In this document: piece by piece, positions 33,559 through 42,397 of the stretch
How positions within the stretch are numbered: position 1 is the first letter of the stretch
Layout of the letters: the number at the start of each line of letters is the position of its first letter
From: Pseudomonas turukhanskensis
GTDB taxonomy: Bacteria; Pseudomonadota; Gammaproteobacteria; Pseudomonadales; Pseudomonadaceae
NCBI RefSeq assembly: GCF_027922365.1
Contig: NZ_BSFN01000004.1
Span: forward strand, 186,001-250,000
Length of the DNA stretch: 64,000 nucleotides
Direction: 5' to 3'
Made by a program: the position numbers and the translations under genes
The notes under the pieces: model-generated
Database searches by the model: none
The model's input: only the letters and a program-made list of their open reading frames with translations
What the model was told of the DNA's origin: nothing

Positions 33559-34988
33559 ACACGCGGGCGGGTGACGTGCTTGATCGACTGATAGGCCGCC
33601 AGTGCCCATGGCCCCAACTCACGGCCAATGCCGCTGCCCTTGGTGCCGCCCCAGGATGTTTCGACAAACACCGCTTGTACCGAGTTGATCCACACGTGGC
33701 CCACCTCCAGGGCATTGGCCACGCGTTCGGCGCGGTCCAGGTCCTGGCTGATCACCGTGGCCACCAGGCCAAAGCGGCTGTCGTTGGCCAATGCAATGGC
33801 CTGTTCTTCGCTGCTGAAGCGCTGGCTGCACAGCACCGGGCCGAAGATTTCCTCGGTCCATAACCGGCTGGTGGCCGGCACGTCGGTGTACAGGGTGGGC
33901 GCCACAAACCAGCCGTCTTCCTGCAGGGTGTGGCCGCCGGCCTGGCACTGCAAGCCTTCGCTTTCGGCGATGGCGAAATACTCCAGCACTTTGGCGCGCT
34001 GGGCCGCCGTGGTCAGCGGACCCATATCCACTTCACCGGCAAAGGGGTTGCCCACGCGCAGTTTTTCCAGGGCGGCGACCAGGCGCGTTGTCAGGGCGTC
34101 GGCAATGCTCGCGTGAACCAGCAGGCGCGAGGTGGCGGAGCACATCTGCCCGGCGTTCCAGCAGATGCCGGCGATGATCCAGTCGGTGGCCTGGACCAGG
34201 TCGCTGTCTTCGAACACCACAATGGCGGACTTGCCGCCCAGCTCCAGCGTCACCGGCCGGCAATGCGCGGCGGCGCTGCGCATCACCTGGCTACCCACGG
34301 CGTTGCTGCCGGTGAACGACAGCTTGTCCAGGCCCGGGTGATTGCTCAGTGCAGCGCCGGTGTCGGCTTTGCCGATGACGATATTCAACACCCCGGCCGG
34401 CAAGCCGATGGCATCGGCAATCTGGCCGTAGGTTTGCTCGATCATTGGAGTGATTTCCGAAGGTTTGAGTACCACGGTGCAACCGGCGGCCAGAGCCGGG
34501 GCGAGCTTCCAGGCGCTGGTCACCAGCGGGAAATTCCACGGCACGATCAGGCCGACCACACCCACTGCTTCAAAGCGGGTGCGCGAGTGGTAATCGGGGG
34601 CGGCCAGGGTCACTTCACGGTCTTGCTGGGGCGCCTGGTCTTCCACCAGTTGCGCGTAGTAGCGGAAGGTGCCGATGGCGTCCTCGATATCGACAGCAGC
34701 CTCTTGACGGGGCTTGCCGTTGTTCTGCATTTGCAACTCGATCAGGCTTTCGCGGCGCTGTTGCAACTGCTCGGCGAACTGACGCAACACCGCCGCTCGC
34801 TGTTGCGGCGTGGTACTGCGCCAGGCCGGTAACGCCTGGCGGGCAGCGGCGATGGCCGCGTCCACCTGCGGGCTGCTGGCACTGGTGAACTGGGCAATAG
34901 GCTGACCGAGCGATGGGTCGAACACAGTGATGACGTTGGCACCGCTGCCGGTCTCCCAGGCACCGTTGATGTAGTGGGCCAGGCTCAT
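33555..34988 (-). CDS. NAD(P)-dependent aldehyde dehydrogenase
   Basis: A 477-residue aldehyde dehydrogenase oxidising an aldehyde to the acid. NAD-binding and catalytic motifs are PWNFPLVTSAWKLAPALAAG, FTGSNAVGSQVM, VTLELGGKSA (general-base Glu) and GQMCSATSRLLV (catalytic Cys), with EEIFGPVL near the end. It resembles betaine/aminobutyraldehyde dehydrogenases. It overlaps the iron alcohol dehydrogenase gene by ATGA, so the two probably oxidise an alcohol stepwise to an acid. AGGAG precedes the start at 34988. Confidence 0.93.
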   Translation of the reverse strand: MSLAHYINGAWETGSGANVITVFDPSLGQPIAQFTSASSPQVDAAIAAARQALPAWRSTTPQQRAAVLRQFAEQLQQRRESLIELQMQNNGKPRQEAAVDIEDAIGTFRYYAQLVEDQAPQQDREVTLAAPDYHSRTRFEAVGVVGLIVPWNFPLVTSAWKLAPALAAGCTVVLKPSEITPMIEQTYGQIADAIGLPAGVLNIVIGKADTGAALSNHPGLDKLSFTGSNAVGSQVMRSAAAHCRPVTLELGGKSAIVVFEDSDLVQATDWIIAGICWNAGQMCSATSRLLVHASIADALTTRLVAALEKLRVGNPFAGEVDMGPLTTAAQRAKVLEYFAIAESEGLQCQAGGHTLQEDGWFVAPTLYTDVPATSRLWTEEIFGPVLCSQRFSSEEQAIALANDSRFGLVATVISQDLDRAERVANALEVGHVWINSVQAVFVETSWGGTKGSGIGRELGPWALAAYQSIKHVTRPRV

Positions 34989-36178
34989 GCGTGCGCTCCT
35001 GGCAGGTCGCCGCGTACGGCGTTGCGGAAAATCTGGCTGTACTCGGTGGCGGTCAGCGGGCGGGCGTTGGTGTCGGACGACGAAATATCGGCCAGCGCCT
35101 GTTCGCCTACCCACTCGGCGTGTTCATCGGAAAGGCCAATCTCCGCCAGCGAGTGGGGAATGCCGACCTGTTGGCGAAGCCCCAGCACCCAGGCCAGGAA
35201 ACCGTCGAAGTCGGCCTTCGGCAGCTCCAGGTAGCGGGCCAGGCGGGCGATATCGCTGCTGATGGTGGAACGATTGGCGACCAGCACATAGGGCAACAGA
35301 ATGGCGTTCAGCAGCCCGTGGTGTTTGTGATAGCGCGCGCCCAGCGGGTGGGCGAGGGCGTGTACGCCGCCCAGGCCTTTCTGGAACGCCACTGCCGCCA
35401 TAGCCGAGGCCACCAGCATGCCTTCGCGGGCCACCAGGTTATGGCCTTCGGTGTAGGCGGCCAGCAGGTGCTGCTGAATCAGGCGCACCCCTTCTACCGC
35501 CACGCCGGCCGACATCGGGTGGTACAGCGGCGAGCAGAACGCTTCGATATGGTGGGTGAGGGCGTCCATGCCGGTGGCGGCGGTAAGGGTAGGCGGCAGG
35601 TCGCGGGTGAGCACCGGGTCGAGAATCACCGCGCTGGGCAGCAGCTCGGGGTGGCTTACCACGCGCTTGATTTGCTGCTCGGTGTCGGTCAACACCGCTT
35701 CGCGGCCCAGCTCCGAGCCGGTGCCTGCGGTGGTTGGTAAGGCGATCAGGCGCGGCAGTTGCAGCGTTTCGAAGGCTTGCAACGTCGGGTAGTGCTGAAG
35801 AATCTGCGACCACTCGAAACGCTGCAAACCGTCGACATCGACACTGGCCAGGCTAATGCCCTTGGCCGCATCCATGGCACTGCCGCCGCCCAGGGCGATA
35901 AGGGCATCGTGCTGGCCCGCCTTGAATGCCGCCACGCCTTTGGCTACATCGTTGAGGCTCGGGTTGCTGGCGATGTCGCTAAAGACGCCAAACTCTACCT
36001 GCGCCGCAGTGAGATGCGCTTTTAGCAGGGCCAAAGGCGCGAGGGCCAACATGCCGGGGTCGGTGACGATCAGCGGGCGGCGCATGCCCAGCAAGGCGCA
36101 GCGCTCGGCCAGGGTATTCAGCGCGCCGGGGCCGCAGAAAATCTCGGTGGGGTAGTTCCAGTAGTGAATCGCAGACAT
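34985..36178 (-). CDS. Iron-containing alcohol dehydrogenase
   Basis: A 397-residue group III alcohol dehydrogenase. The NAD-binding GGGSAMDAAKG is near residue 98, followed by PTTAGTGSE. The metal ligands lie in the TGMDALTHHIEAF and GGVHALAHPLGARYHKHHGLLNAILLP segments. It probably oxidises an alcohol to the aldehyde used by the next enzyme. The operon order permease, alcohol dehydrogenase, aldehyde dehydrogenase suggests uptake and use of an amino alcohol, amine or similar substrate. Confidence 0.92.
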   Translation of the reverse strand: MSAIHYWNYPTEIFCGPGALNTLAERCALLGMRRPLIVTDPGMLALAPLALLKAHLTAAQVEFGVFSDIASNPSLNDVAKGVAAFKAGQHDALIALGGGSAMDAAKGISLASVDVDGLQRFEWSQILQHYPTLQAFETLQLPRLIALPTTAGTGSELGREAVLTDTEQQIKRVVSHPELLPSAVILDPVLTRDLPPTLTAATGMDALTHHIEAFCSPLYHPMSAGVAVEGVRLIQQHLLAAYTEGHNLVAREGMLVASAMAAVAFQKGLGGVHALAHPLGARYHKHHGLLNAILLPYVLVANRSTISSDIARLARYLELPKADFDGFLAWVLGLRQQVGIPHSLAEIGLSDEHAEWVGEQALADISSSDTNARPLTATEYSQIFRNAVRGDLPGAHA

Positions 36179-36243
36179 GACAAGGCTCCAGGCGCCAGGT
36201 GCGGCACCTGGCGCGGCAAGAAAAAAGAGGGAGGTAGGCGGGG

Positions 36244-37701
36244 TTACTTGAACGCGCGGTTATAGGGCTTGGCCCAAACCATATAAACAAGGCCCAGCAC
36301 GGCGAGCGCCGAAAACACCAGAATCACCGCCCATACCTGAAACCACGGGGCATCCGGTGGCGCCAGCGACACCCGTGGCCAGGCGACGTTGATGCTTTCA
36401 AACAGCAGCCAGACAAACGCCGCCAGGTTGACCGGCACGCCCCAGCGCCCAAGGGTGAAGGCGCCGACTTCGGGTTTCCACTTGCCGGTAAGGCGCGCGA
36501 GCAGGGCGCAGGTGACCACGATCAGAAACACGAAGAAAAAGCCGCCGCTGCCGAAGGCGATCAGCGTGCCCACCGCCGTGGCATTCAGGCCCAGCGCCAG
36601 TCCCAGGCTGGCCAGCAAGGTGCTGACCACCATGGCGGCAAACGGTACCTTGCGTTTGTCGACCCGGCGCAGCAGGCCCGAGGCCGGCAGGATGGAATCG
36701 CGTGCCATGCCGAACACCGCGCGGCCGATATAGGTTTGCACCGACACCACGCAGGCGATAAAAGCCACCAGCACCACGCCCACGAATGGCCGTTCTGCCC
36801 AGGCGCCGAATGCATCGACCACCGCCGGGGTTACTGGGTCGATCACTTGGCCTGAGACCATGGCTGCCGTGTCGGTATAAGACAGGGTGACGGCGAAGGC
36901 GGTGAGCATCACCGTCAGGCCCACCAGAATCATCGAACGCAGAATGGCCCGAGGTGTGGAAGTGCGGGCATCGGCGGTTTCTTCCGATACCTGCGAGCAC
37001 GCATCAAAGCCCAGAAACGCCCAGCCGCCAACGGCCATGGCCGTCAGAAACCCGCTCAGGTAGGAGCTGTCGGTGGTGGCAGTGGCGCTTAGCCCTTCGA
37101 ACACCAGCGAGAAATCGTGATTACGGAAGAACACCAGCAACAACACGCCAATGCCGATGGAGGCGATGGCCTCGGCGACGATGCCGGCGTTCACGAAATA
37201 TTTGAGCGGGTTGATGCCGAACAGGTTAACCCCAAGCCCCAGCAGCAACAGCGCGGCACCGCTGACCACCTGGGCATTGGCTGACGGCGGTTGGCCGGTA
37301 AAGAACAGCCACAGCCAGAACCCCCCCAGATAGGCCACGGTTGTCAGCGAGGCCAGGGCCGAAGCCAGGTACATAAACCCGGTAAACCAAGCCCAGCGCT
37401 CGCCGGCCAACCGCTTAACCCACTGGTAGCACCCGCCGGCCAGCGGGTAGTTGGATGACAACTCCGCATACACCAGGGCCACCAGCAATTGCAGGGCCAG
37501 GCACAACGGCACAATCCACACCCACGATGGCCCCACGCTCATGGCGCCCAGCGACATCACCGAATAGATGCCCACGACAGGGGAGACCGTGGCAAAGCCT
37601 ACCGAAAACGAGGACCACAGGGACAGGCCGCGATGCAGTTGCTGGTCGTAACCCTGGCGCTGCAGCAATTGTTCGTCGGCGTTATGCACAGGGAGCGTCA
37701 T
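36244..37701 (-). CDS. APC-superfamily amino acid/amine permease
   Basis: A 485-residue inner-membrane permease with about 12 helices. The N-terminal helix LWSSFSVGFATVSPVVGIYSV, the PLAGGCYQWVKRL motif of helix 3 and the cytoplasmic SEETADARTSTPRAIL loop mark it as an APC amine/GABA-type transporter. GGAGGT fixes the start at 37701. It is the first gene of the catabolic operon and indicates an amino-group-containing substrate. Confidence 0.92.
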   Translation of the reverse strand: MTLPVHNADEQLLQRQGYDQQLHRGLSLWSSFSVGFATVSPVVGIYSVMSLGAMSVGPSWVWIVPLCLALQLLVALVYAELSSNYPLAGGCYQWVKRLAGERWAWFTGFMYLASALASLTTVAYLGGFWLWLFFTGQPPSANAQVVSGAALLLLGLGVNLFGINPLKYFVNAGIVAEAIASIGIGVLLLVFFRNHDFSLVFEGLSATATTDSSYLSGFLTAMAVGGWAFLGFDACSQVSEETADARTSTPRAILRSMILVGLTVMLTAFAVTLSYTDTAAMVSGQVIDPVTPAVVDAFGAWAERPFVGVVLVAFIACVVSVQTYIGRAVFGMARDSILPASGLLRRVDKRKVPFAAMVVSTLLASLGLALGLNATAVGTLIAFGSGGFFFVFLIVVTCALLARLTGKWKPEVGAFTLGRWGVPVNLAAFVWLLFESINVAWPRVSLAPPDAPWFQVWAVILVFSALAVLGLVYMVWAKPYNRAFK

Positions 37702-38107
37702 TGCCCACCTCCAGCCAGCGCGTGGGCGCATCTAGTGGAATGAAAGCTCGCGAAAATGGAGGCCATGGTTTTTCCTTGGGTCGGCAGACACATTATTTTT
37801 AGGATGGCGCCGCTGTTTCAGACGCACCGACAACACACGCGGCGGCTGGCGCTGCGGTGACGAAGGATAAGAGAGGAGAAACATTGGGAAAAATATATGG
37901 TTTTGTATGCCGGTATATGATTTTTTATATGTAAGGTGGGTAAGCTTCACGTGTGGCAGCAGCGGCTGGCTACAAACGTTTTCGTTTGGCCAAAAAGTGC
38001 ACATTTAGGGCCGCTAAACTGCAACTCTGCTCTTTCTCTCTTGCGCTGGTACTGAGACCATGCAGCAACGCTAACACTGGCTTTGAACCCCCGGAGTATT
38101 GCTACAC
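37702..38107. other. Promoter region between divergent permease and orphan genes
   Basis: 406 bases without a gene. An AT-rich island at about 37890-37935 (runs such as AAATATATGG and TTTTTTATATG) contrasts with the GC-rich surroundings and is likely promoter or regulator-binding DNA for the permease operon. The minus-strand frames here lack family resemblance. Confidence 0.5.
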
Positions 38108-38377
38108 ATGCAGTTGACTGAAATTGAAATGCGTCGAGCACTTGGATTGGAGCCCGACGATAAAGCAGTCAAGGAAGAAATAAGAAAAGAGAAGCGGGTG
38201 TTTCCCCACACCCTGATTACCTACAGCGTGCGCAGAGCGGACGGCGGCCCTACTTTCAAGTTCGAGCACAAGTCCCGCTCCATCAGCATCGACATCGCCA
38301 AGCTCGAGGCCGAGAAAGAGATCAAGCGCAAAGGCCTGGTGGTATGGGCGCTGCTGGATGTTGAGCAGATCTCCTGA
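38108..38377 (+). CDS. Unrecognised 89-residue protein
   Basis: A small soluble protein I do not recognise. A charged, helical N-terminus (EIEMRRALGLEPDDKAVKEEIRKEKRVF) is followed by a beta-rich TLITYSVRRADGGPTFKFEHKS region and a helix KLEAEKEIKRKG. ATG at 38108 was used; a TTG at 38099 lies closer to the CGGAG and is also possible. It lies 71 bases before a second unknown gene on the same strand, with which it probably forms a unit. Confidence 0.6.
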   Translation: MQLTEIEMRRALGLEPDDKAVKEEIRKEKRVFPHTLITYSVRRADGGPTFKFEHKSRSISIDIAKLEAEKEIKRKGLVVWALLDVEQIS

Positions 38378-38448
38378 GGCAAGCGCGCGGCGGGCGGTCG
38401 CCGCAAGGCGTCTGATGTGACGTCTGGTTTGTAGCAGAGATACTTTGC

Positions 38449-39420
38449 ATGCCGACTAAAACGCGCATAACACACGCTTACTGCGTGCAATTGAACAAAG
38501 AACTTTCCATTACGGACGCGCGGCGCGAGTTCTTCTCGCTCGAAGAGCCGCGCACGCGCTTCGAGTTCCTGTGCGCCACCCCAGCGTGTCGTGAGCTGGC
38601 GGTAAACGCCAAGATCACCGCGGTCAATTACGACAAACAGCCGAACGACACTTACCGCGCCGCGCACTTTCGTCAGAACGAAAAGTACGCGCACGCCCCC
38701 GACTGTGAGTGGATGCTCGATGAGGACGCCGACGAGGTCGATGGCAAGCTGCCTGGGGAGTCAGCCACCGATGCGTTCGTGCGCCGGGCCAAGCGCAAGC
38801 TGCATGACTACGTCGATGTGTTTGCCCCCGACGTAGAACCGGCCAGTGGAGGTAGCGAGGGCAGCGTAGCAGCGGGTGCAAACCCGGCGGTTGAACGTGC
38901 GGGCCGGGGTGCAAAACCAGGGCGCAACCACAGCTCCCGCAGCCTCGAACGTCTGGTCGAATACTACCGGCAGGCGCGCAAGGAACTGTCGGAGGACGAA
39001 TTTAAAGCCCTGAAGTTGCGGGTGGCGGGCGAGGGGGAGATGCCCCTGTCCTGGTACTTCAAGAATGTCGCTTACGCGAAGCTGAGGCCTTTGAACCGGG
39101 TCATCCACGGCGGGGCAATGCTGGTCGACCGCTACGGCGCTGGTTTCAAACTCAAATTCTATGACCGCCTCGATGGCAAGCCGGTCTTTCTCTACGTGTC
39201 CAAAGAACAGATGGGCGAGTACCGCTTTCGCGGCTACCTTGACGGGCTGCTGCGCGGGGAAGATGTGGACTATTTTCGCGTCTTCGCACTGGGCGAGCTG
39301 GCCCTTTCTCCCAGTGGCAAGAGCATCAATTTGCAGGTCGATGATCTGAACAAATTGGTCCTGCTACCGGGGCACAAACAGGCCTCTGGCGCCGAACCTG
39401 CGTCGGAAAAACAAGGCTGA
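38449..39420 (+). CDS. Unknown protein with Cys/His-rich N-terminal domain
   Basis: A 323-residue protein without a family I can name. Residues 42-88 hold CATPACR, then AAHFRQNEKYAHAPDCEW: a C-x4-C...H...H-x4-C set that could bind zinc and is reminiscent of the HFRH/C-type motif of CoiA-like proteins. A low-complexity Gly/Ala linker (130-160) separates it from a C-terminal domain with SWYFKNVAYAKLRPLNR, YVSKEQMGEYRFRGYL and VFALGELALSPSGKSINLQVDDL. No signal peptide or membrane helix is visible. It may act on nucleic acid, which is inference only. Confidence 0.65.
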   Translation: MPTKTRITHAYCVQLNKELSITDARREFFSLEEPRTRFEFLCATPACRELAVNAKITAVNYDKQPNDTYRAAHFRQNEKYAHAPDCEWMLDEDADEVDGKLPGESATDAFVRRAKRKLHDYVDVFAPDVEPASGGSEGSVAAGANPAVERAGRGAKPGRNHSSRSLERLVEYYRQARKELSEDEFKALKLRVAGEGEMPLSWYFKNVAYAKLRPLNRVIHGGAMLVDRYGAGFKLKFYDRLDGKPVFLYVSKEQMGEYRFRGYLDGLLRGEDVDYFRVFALGELALSPSGKSINLQVDDLNKLVLLPGHKQASGAEPASEKQG

Positions 39421-39431
39421 CATCGCGAGTT

Positions 39432-39872
39432 TCAGGGCTTGACCGGTTCGCCTCGAAAGCGCTGCAACTCTTCACGGCTTACCCGGCGATCACCGTCGGT
39501 GTCCGCCAGCAGCATCAGGGCAACGGCAGCCTCGGTGTACTCCTGCTCGGTTACCTTGCCGTCGTGATTGCCATCCCACATCTCAAGCGTGCTTTTTGAA
39601 ATGGCCGCCAACGCCTGGGCGGGCCACGCCATATCCGACTTGCTTTCAGAGACTGTCCACGCGGCGATGTCGTCTGCCGAAATATATCCCTTGGCGCCCC
39701 GGTCGATGGCGCGAAAGTCCGCGGGCGCAGCCGCGCGGGCCTCTTCGACCGACAGGGCGTTATCACCGTTGGTATCCTGCGTGCGGAAAATCTCATCGAT
39801 CTCGGCCGCTGTCGCCTGGGTGGCTACGAAGGCGAGAAGCAAGCTGCTGGAAAACATCCGTGTAAGCGCCAT
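39432..39872 (-). CDS. Exported EF-hand calcium-binding protein
   Basis: A 146-residue protein with a signal peptide (MFSSSLLLAFVATQATAA). It has three recognisable EF-hand loops: DTNGDNALSVEE, DGNHDGKVTEQE and DTDGDRRVSREE. A fourth, degenerate helper (DRGAKGYISADD) lies between the first two. It probably binds Ca2+ in the periplasm. The start at 39872 has AGGGAG; the frame extends upstream into LysR DNA without support. It is convergent with the unknown 38449 gene. Confidence 0.86.
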   Translation of the reverse strand: MALTRMFSSSLLLAFVATQATAAEIDEIFRTQDTNGDNALSVEEARAAAPADFRAIDRGAKGYISADDIAAWTVSESKSDMAWPAQALAAISKSTLEMWDGNHDGKVTEQEYTEAAVALMLLADTDGDRRVSREELQRFRGEPVKP

Positions 39873-39963
39873 GGTGAAACTCCCTGATGGTGCATGGCCA
39901 TTGCGGCCTGCCTCGGTGCGCACCTTAGCGGCGGTGAGGGCGCGGCTCCATAGCTCATATGTG

Positions 39964-40875
39964 CTATGCCTCGGCGGGCTGCGCTGGCTGCAGCCCGGCA
40001 AAATGCGGGGATTTGCCGAAGTACTGAATCAGCAGTTCGCTGAGCACGCGGATCTTCTGCGCCGGGTGCTGTCCCGGTGGGCGCACCAGATACGCCCCGG
40101 CCGGAGGCGGTGGGCAGGCGGTCATGATCCGCACCAACGCCCCGGAGGCGATGCTGTCATACGTCAGGCAATCGGGCAGGTACGCGACGCCCAGTCCGGC
40201 TACTGCGGCGGCCACCAGTGCAACGCCGTTGTCGGCCTTGAAGCGCCCGTGTGGCCGCACCGAAACAACCTTTGCGCCGTCGAGGAATTGCCACGTTTCG
40301 GTGCTCTGCATTACCGCTTGGTGAGCAACAAGTTCCTCCGGCCGCTGCGGCGAGCCATTGGCCGCGATGTAGGCGGGGCTTGCTACCAGCGAGACTTCGA
40401 TTGGGCCAATGCGCTTGCCGATCAGGTTGGAGTCGGGAAGGTAGCCCACGCGAATGCCGCAGTCGTAACCCTCGGCGATGAGATCAACGAAGCGATCGCT
40501 GTAACAGGTCTGGATTTGCAACTGCGGGTGACGCCGCGCCATTTCCGCCAGCACCGGCGCGAAGTGCGTCGGGCCAAACGAAAGCGGCACGGCCACGCGC
40601 AAGCGGCCCCGCAGGGCGCCGGCGGGCAGAATCGCTTCACGCGCCATTTCCATTTCGGCACACACCCGGGCAGCAGAGTCGCGAAACGTAGCGCCGGCTT
40701 CTGTTAGCGCTGCGCCACGTGTGGAACGCGCTAGCAGCTGTACGCCAAGCTCGGCTTCCAGTCGCGCCAGGCGGCGGCTGACGATCGACTTGGCCACCCC
40801 GAGCCTGAGCGCAGCAGGTGAAATACCGCCGGCATCAGCCACTTCGACAAACGTCTGCAGTTCTTCCATATCCAC
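39964..40875 (-). CDS. LysR-family regulator, divergent from an isochorismatase gene
   Basis: A 303-residue LysR regulator with the HTH at residues 3-62 (VEVADAGGISPAALRLGVAKSIVSRRLARLEAELGVQLLARSTRGAALTE). A GTG at 40875 lies eight bases from GAGGA and was preferred to the ATG two codons later. It is divergent, across about 200 bases, from the isochorismatase-family gene, its probable target. Confidence 0.9.
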   Translation of the reverse strand: MDMEELQTFVEVADAGGISPAALRLGVAKSIVSRRLARLEAELGVQLLARSTRGAALTEAGATFRDSAARVCAEMEMAREAILPAGALRGRLRVAVPLSFGPTHFAPVLAEMARRHPQLQIQTCYSDRFVDLIAEGYDCGIRVGYLPDSNLIGKRIGPIEVSLVASPAYIAANGSPQRPEELVAHQAVMQSTETWQFLDGAKVVSVRPHGRFKADNGVALVAAAVAGLGVAYLPDCLTYDSIASGALVRIMTACPPPPAGAYLVRPPGQHPAQKIRVLSELLIQYFGKSPHFAGLQPAQPAEA

Positions 40876-41080
40876 TTAGGCGTTCCTCTTTTTGCGACAC
40901 AGCTAGCCGCGCAATGCTACTACCGGTGCACAACCAGGAACAGCAAGATGCCGTTGCTCAGGCAATGGCGCCGCTGACGCCTCGCCCTACAGCCGTGCGG
41001 CTGATTGGCGACCTTGGCCTGAGTACCTGCGATATCCAGCCGAAGCACATGTGTGCATCACCGCCTAAAAGGATCCAGCA

Positions 41081-41707
41081 ATGGCCAGTGAAACTATCCG
41101 CAACCCCCACACCGACGCACTGCTCACACCCGATAACTGCGCGTTGATCATCATCGACTACCAACCCATCCAGGTGTCTTCGATCCGCTCGATGCCCCGT
41201 GACGAGCTGGTGTTCAATATCACCAGCGTTGCCAAGGCAGCGCTTAACTACAACCTGCCTATCATCCATTCCACCGTCAACGTTGGCACCGGTCGCAACA
41301 AGCCACCTATCGAGCAACTGCAGGCGGTACTCGGCCACCTCCCCACCTACGACCGCACCTCCATCAATAGCTGGGAAGACACCGAATTCAAGCAGGCGGT
41401 GAAAGCCCTGGGTCGTCGCAAGCTGATCATGACGGCGCTCTGGACCGAAGCCTGTCTGACCTTCCCGGCACTGGACGCCATTGCGGAAGGCTTCGAGGTG
41501 TATGTTCCGGTGGATGCGGTAGGCGGCACCTCGTTGGCCGCCCACGAAGCGGCCCTGCGCCGTATGGAGCAGGCGGGCGTCAAGCTCATAAGTCGCGTGC
41601 AGATGTACTGCGAGCTGCAGCGTGATTGGGCACGTGAGGCGACCGTTCCAGGCTTTATGGGCGTGTTCGATAACTTCGATGGCTTTAATGCTGAAAAGGC
41701 CGTTTGA
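41081..41707 (+). CDS. Isochorismatase-family (YcaC-like) hydrolase
   Basis: A 208-residue cysteine hydrolase, the same length as E. coli YcaC. The catalytic Asp lies in ALIIIDYQP (D26), a Lys/Arg in ALGRRKLIMTALWT, and the nucleophilic Cys in WTEACLTFPALDAI, as in YcaC (VTEVCVAFPAL). The physiological substrate of YcaC-type proteins is not known. Its LysR neighbour suggests substrate-inducible expression. Confidence 0.88.
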   Translation: MASETIRNPHTDALLTPDNCALIIIDYQPIQVSSIRSMPRDELVFNITSVAKAALNYNLPIIHSTVNVGTGRNKPPIEQLQAVLGHLPTYDRTSINSWEDTEFKQAVKALGRRKLIMTALWTEACLTFPALDAIAEGFEVYVPVDAVGGTSLAAHEAALRRMEQAGVKLISRVQMYCELQRDWAREATVPGFMGVFDNFDGFNAEKAV

Positions 41708-41851
41708 GTCGGGCCTTGGAAGAGGGAGGCGCCTGCGAACGCGGGCGTCACCTGCTCGGGTGCAATCAGTGTGCACCCGCACCCGGCGCTCGGGTCAAAC
41801 CTCACTGACCCTTCCGGCGCGCCGCGCACCGGAAATGCACGGAGGTAAGTG

Positions 41852-42304
41852 ATGTTTTCTCACCGCCATCGATGGCGCTCGTTTGCCGCCGACACCTTGG
41901 CATTGCTGCTGTTCTTCACCCTGACCGGGGTACTCAACGAACACTTCGTTGCTGGCCTGGCCTTGGACCAAGTACTTCATGCACGCCTTCTGGGCGCGTT
42001 GCTTATGGTGGTGTGCGGCCGGCCCTACGGGCTCTGGCGAGACTGGCTGCTGGGCTTTGCCAATAGCCGGCGTCGTTCGCAGATTCTGTGGGACTCGTTG
42101 GCGCTAGTCAGTTTTCAGGTACCGATTTACGCCGCGATATTGCTCATTAGCGGCGCCAGCGGTGAAGAGCTGCTGCGCGGCGTGCTGGGCGTCACCGTGA
42201 TCATGCTGGCGTTGGGGCGGCCCTATGGGGCGTTTTTGAACGTCGTCAGGCGGTGTTTCGGGCTGGAGGCCGGGGGAGAAAAGCCGATGTCGTTGAGCGT
42301 TTGA
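41852..42304 (+). CDS. alaE: L-alanine exporter AlaE
   Basis: A 150-residue inner-membrane protein with four hydrophobic segments. FAADTLALLLFFTLTGVLNE, RPYGLWRDWLLG and VSFQVPIYAAILLISGAS align well with E. coli AlaE (ADTFAM..., WPYGMYRD, VTFQSPVYVAILLVVGA), the alanine exporter. GGAGG at 41841 favours the ATG at 41852 over the GTG one codon earlier. Confidence 0.9.
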   Translation: MFSHRHRWRSFAADTLALLLFFTLTGVLNEHFVAGLALDQVLHARLLGALLMVVCGRPYGLWRDWLLGFANSRRRSQILWDSLALVSFQVPIYAAILLISGASGEELLRGVLGVTVIMLALGRPYGAFLNVVRRCFGLEAGGEKPMSLSV

Positions 42305-42356
42305 GGAAGGCGAGGGCATTTACCGCCTGATGCGAAATTAAAAGCTCGAGGCTGAA

Positions 42357-42388
42357 GCCTCTCCTACACCGCGGAATGTAGGAGAGGC
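42357..42388. repeat. REP-like hairpin between convergent genes
   Basis: GCCTCTCCTACA-N8-TGTAGGAGAGGC, 12-base perfect arms with the TAGGAG core of pseudomonad REPs, between alaE and the chemoreceptor; a possible shared terminator. Confidence 0.7.
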
Positions 42389-42397
42389 CGCTGTCAG

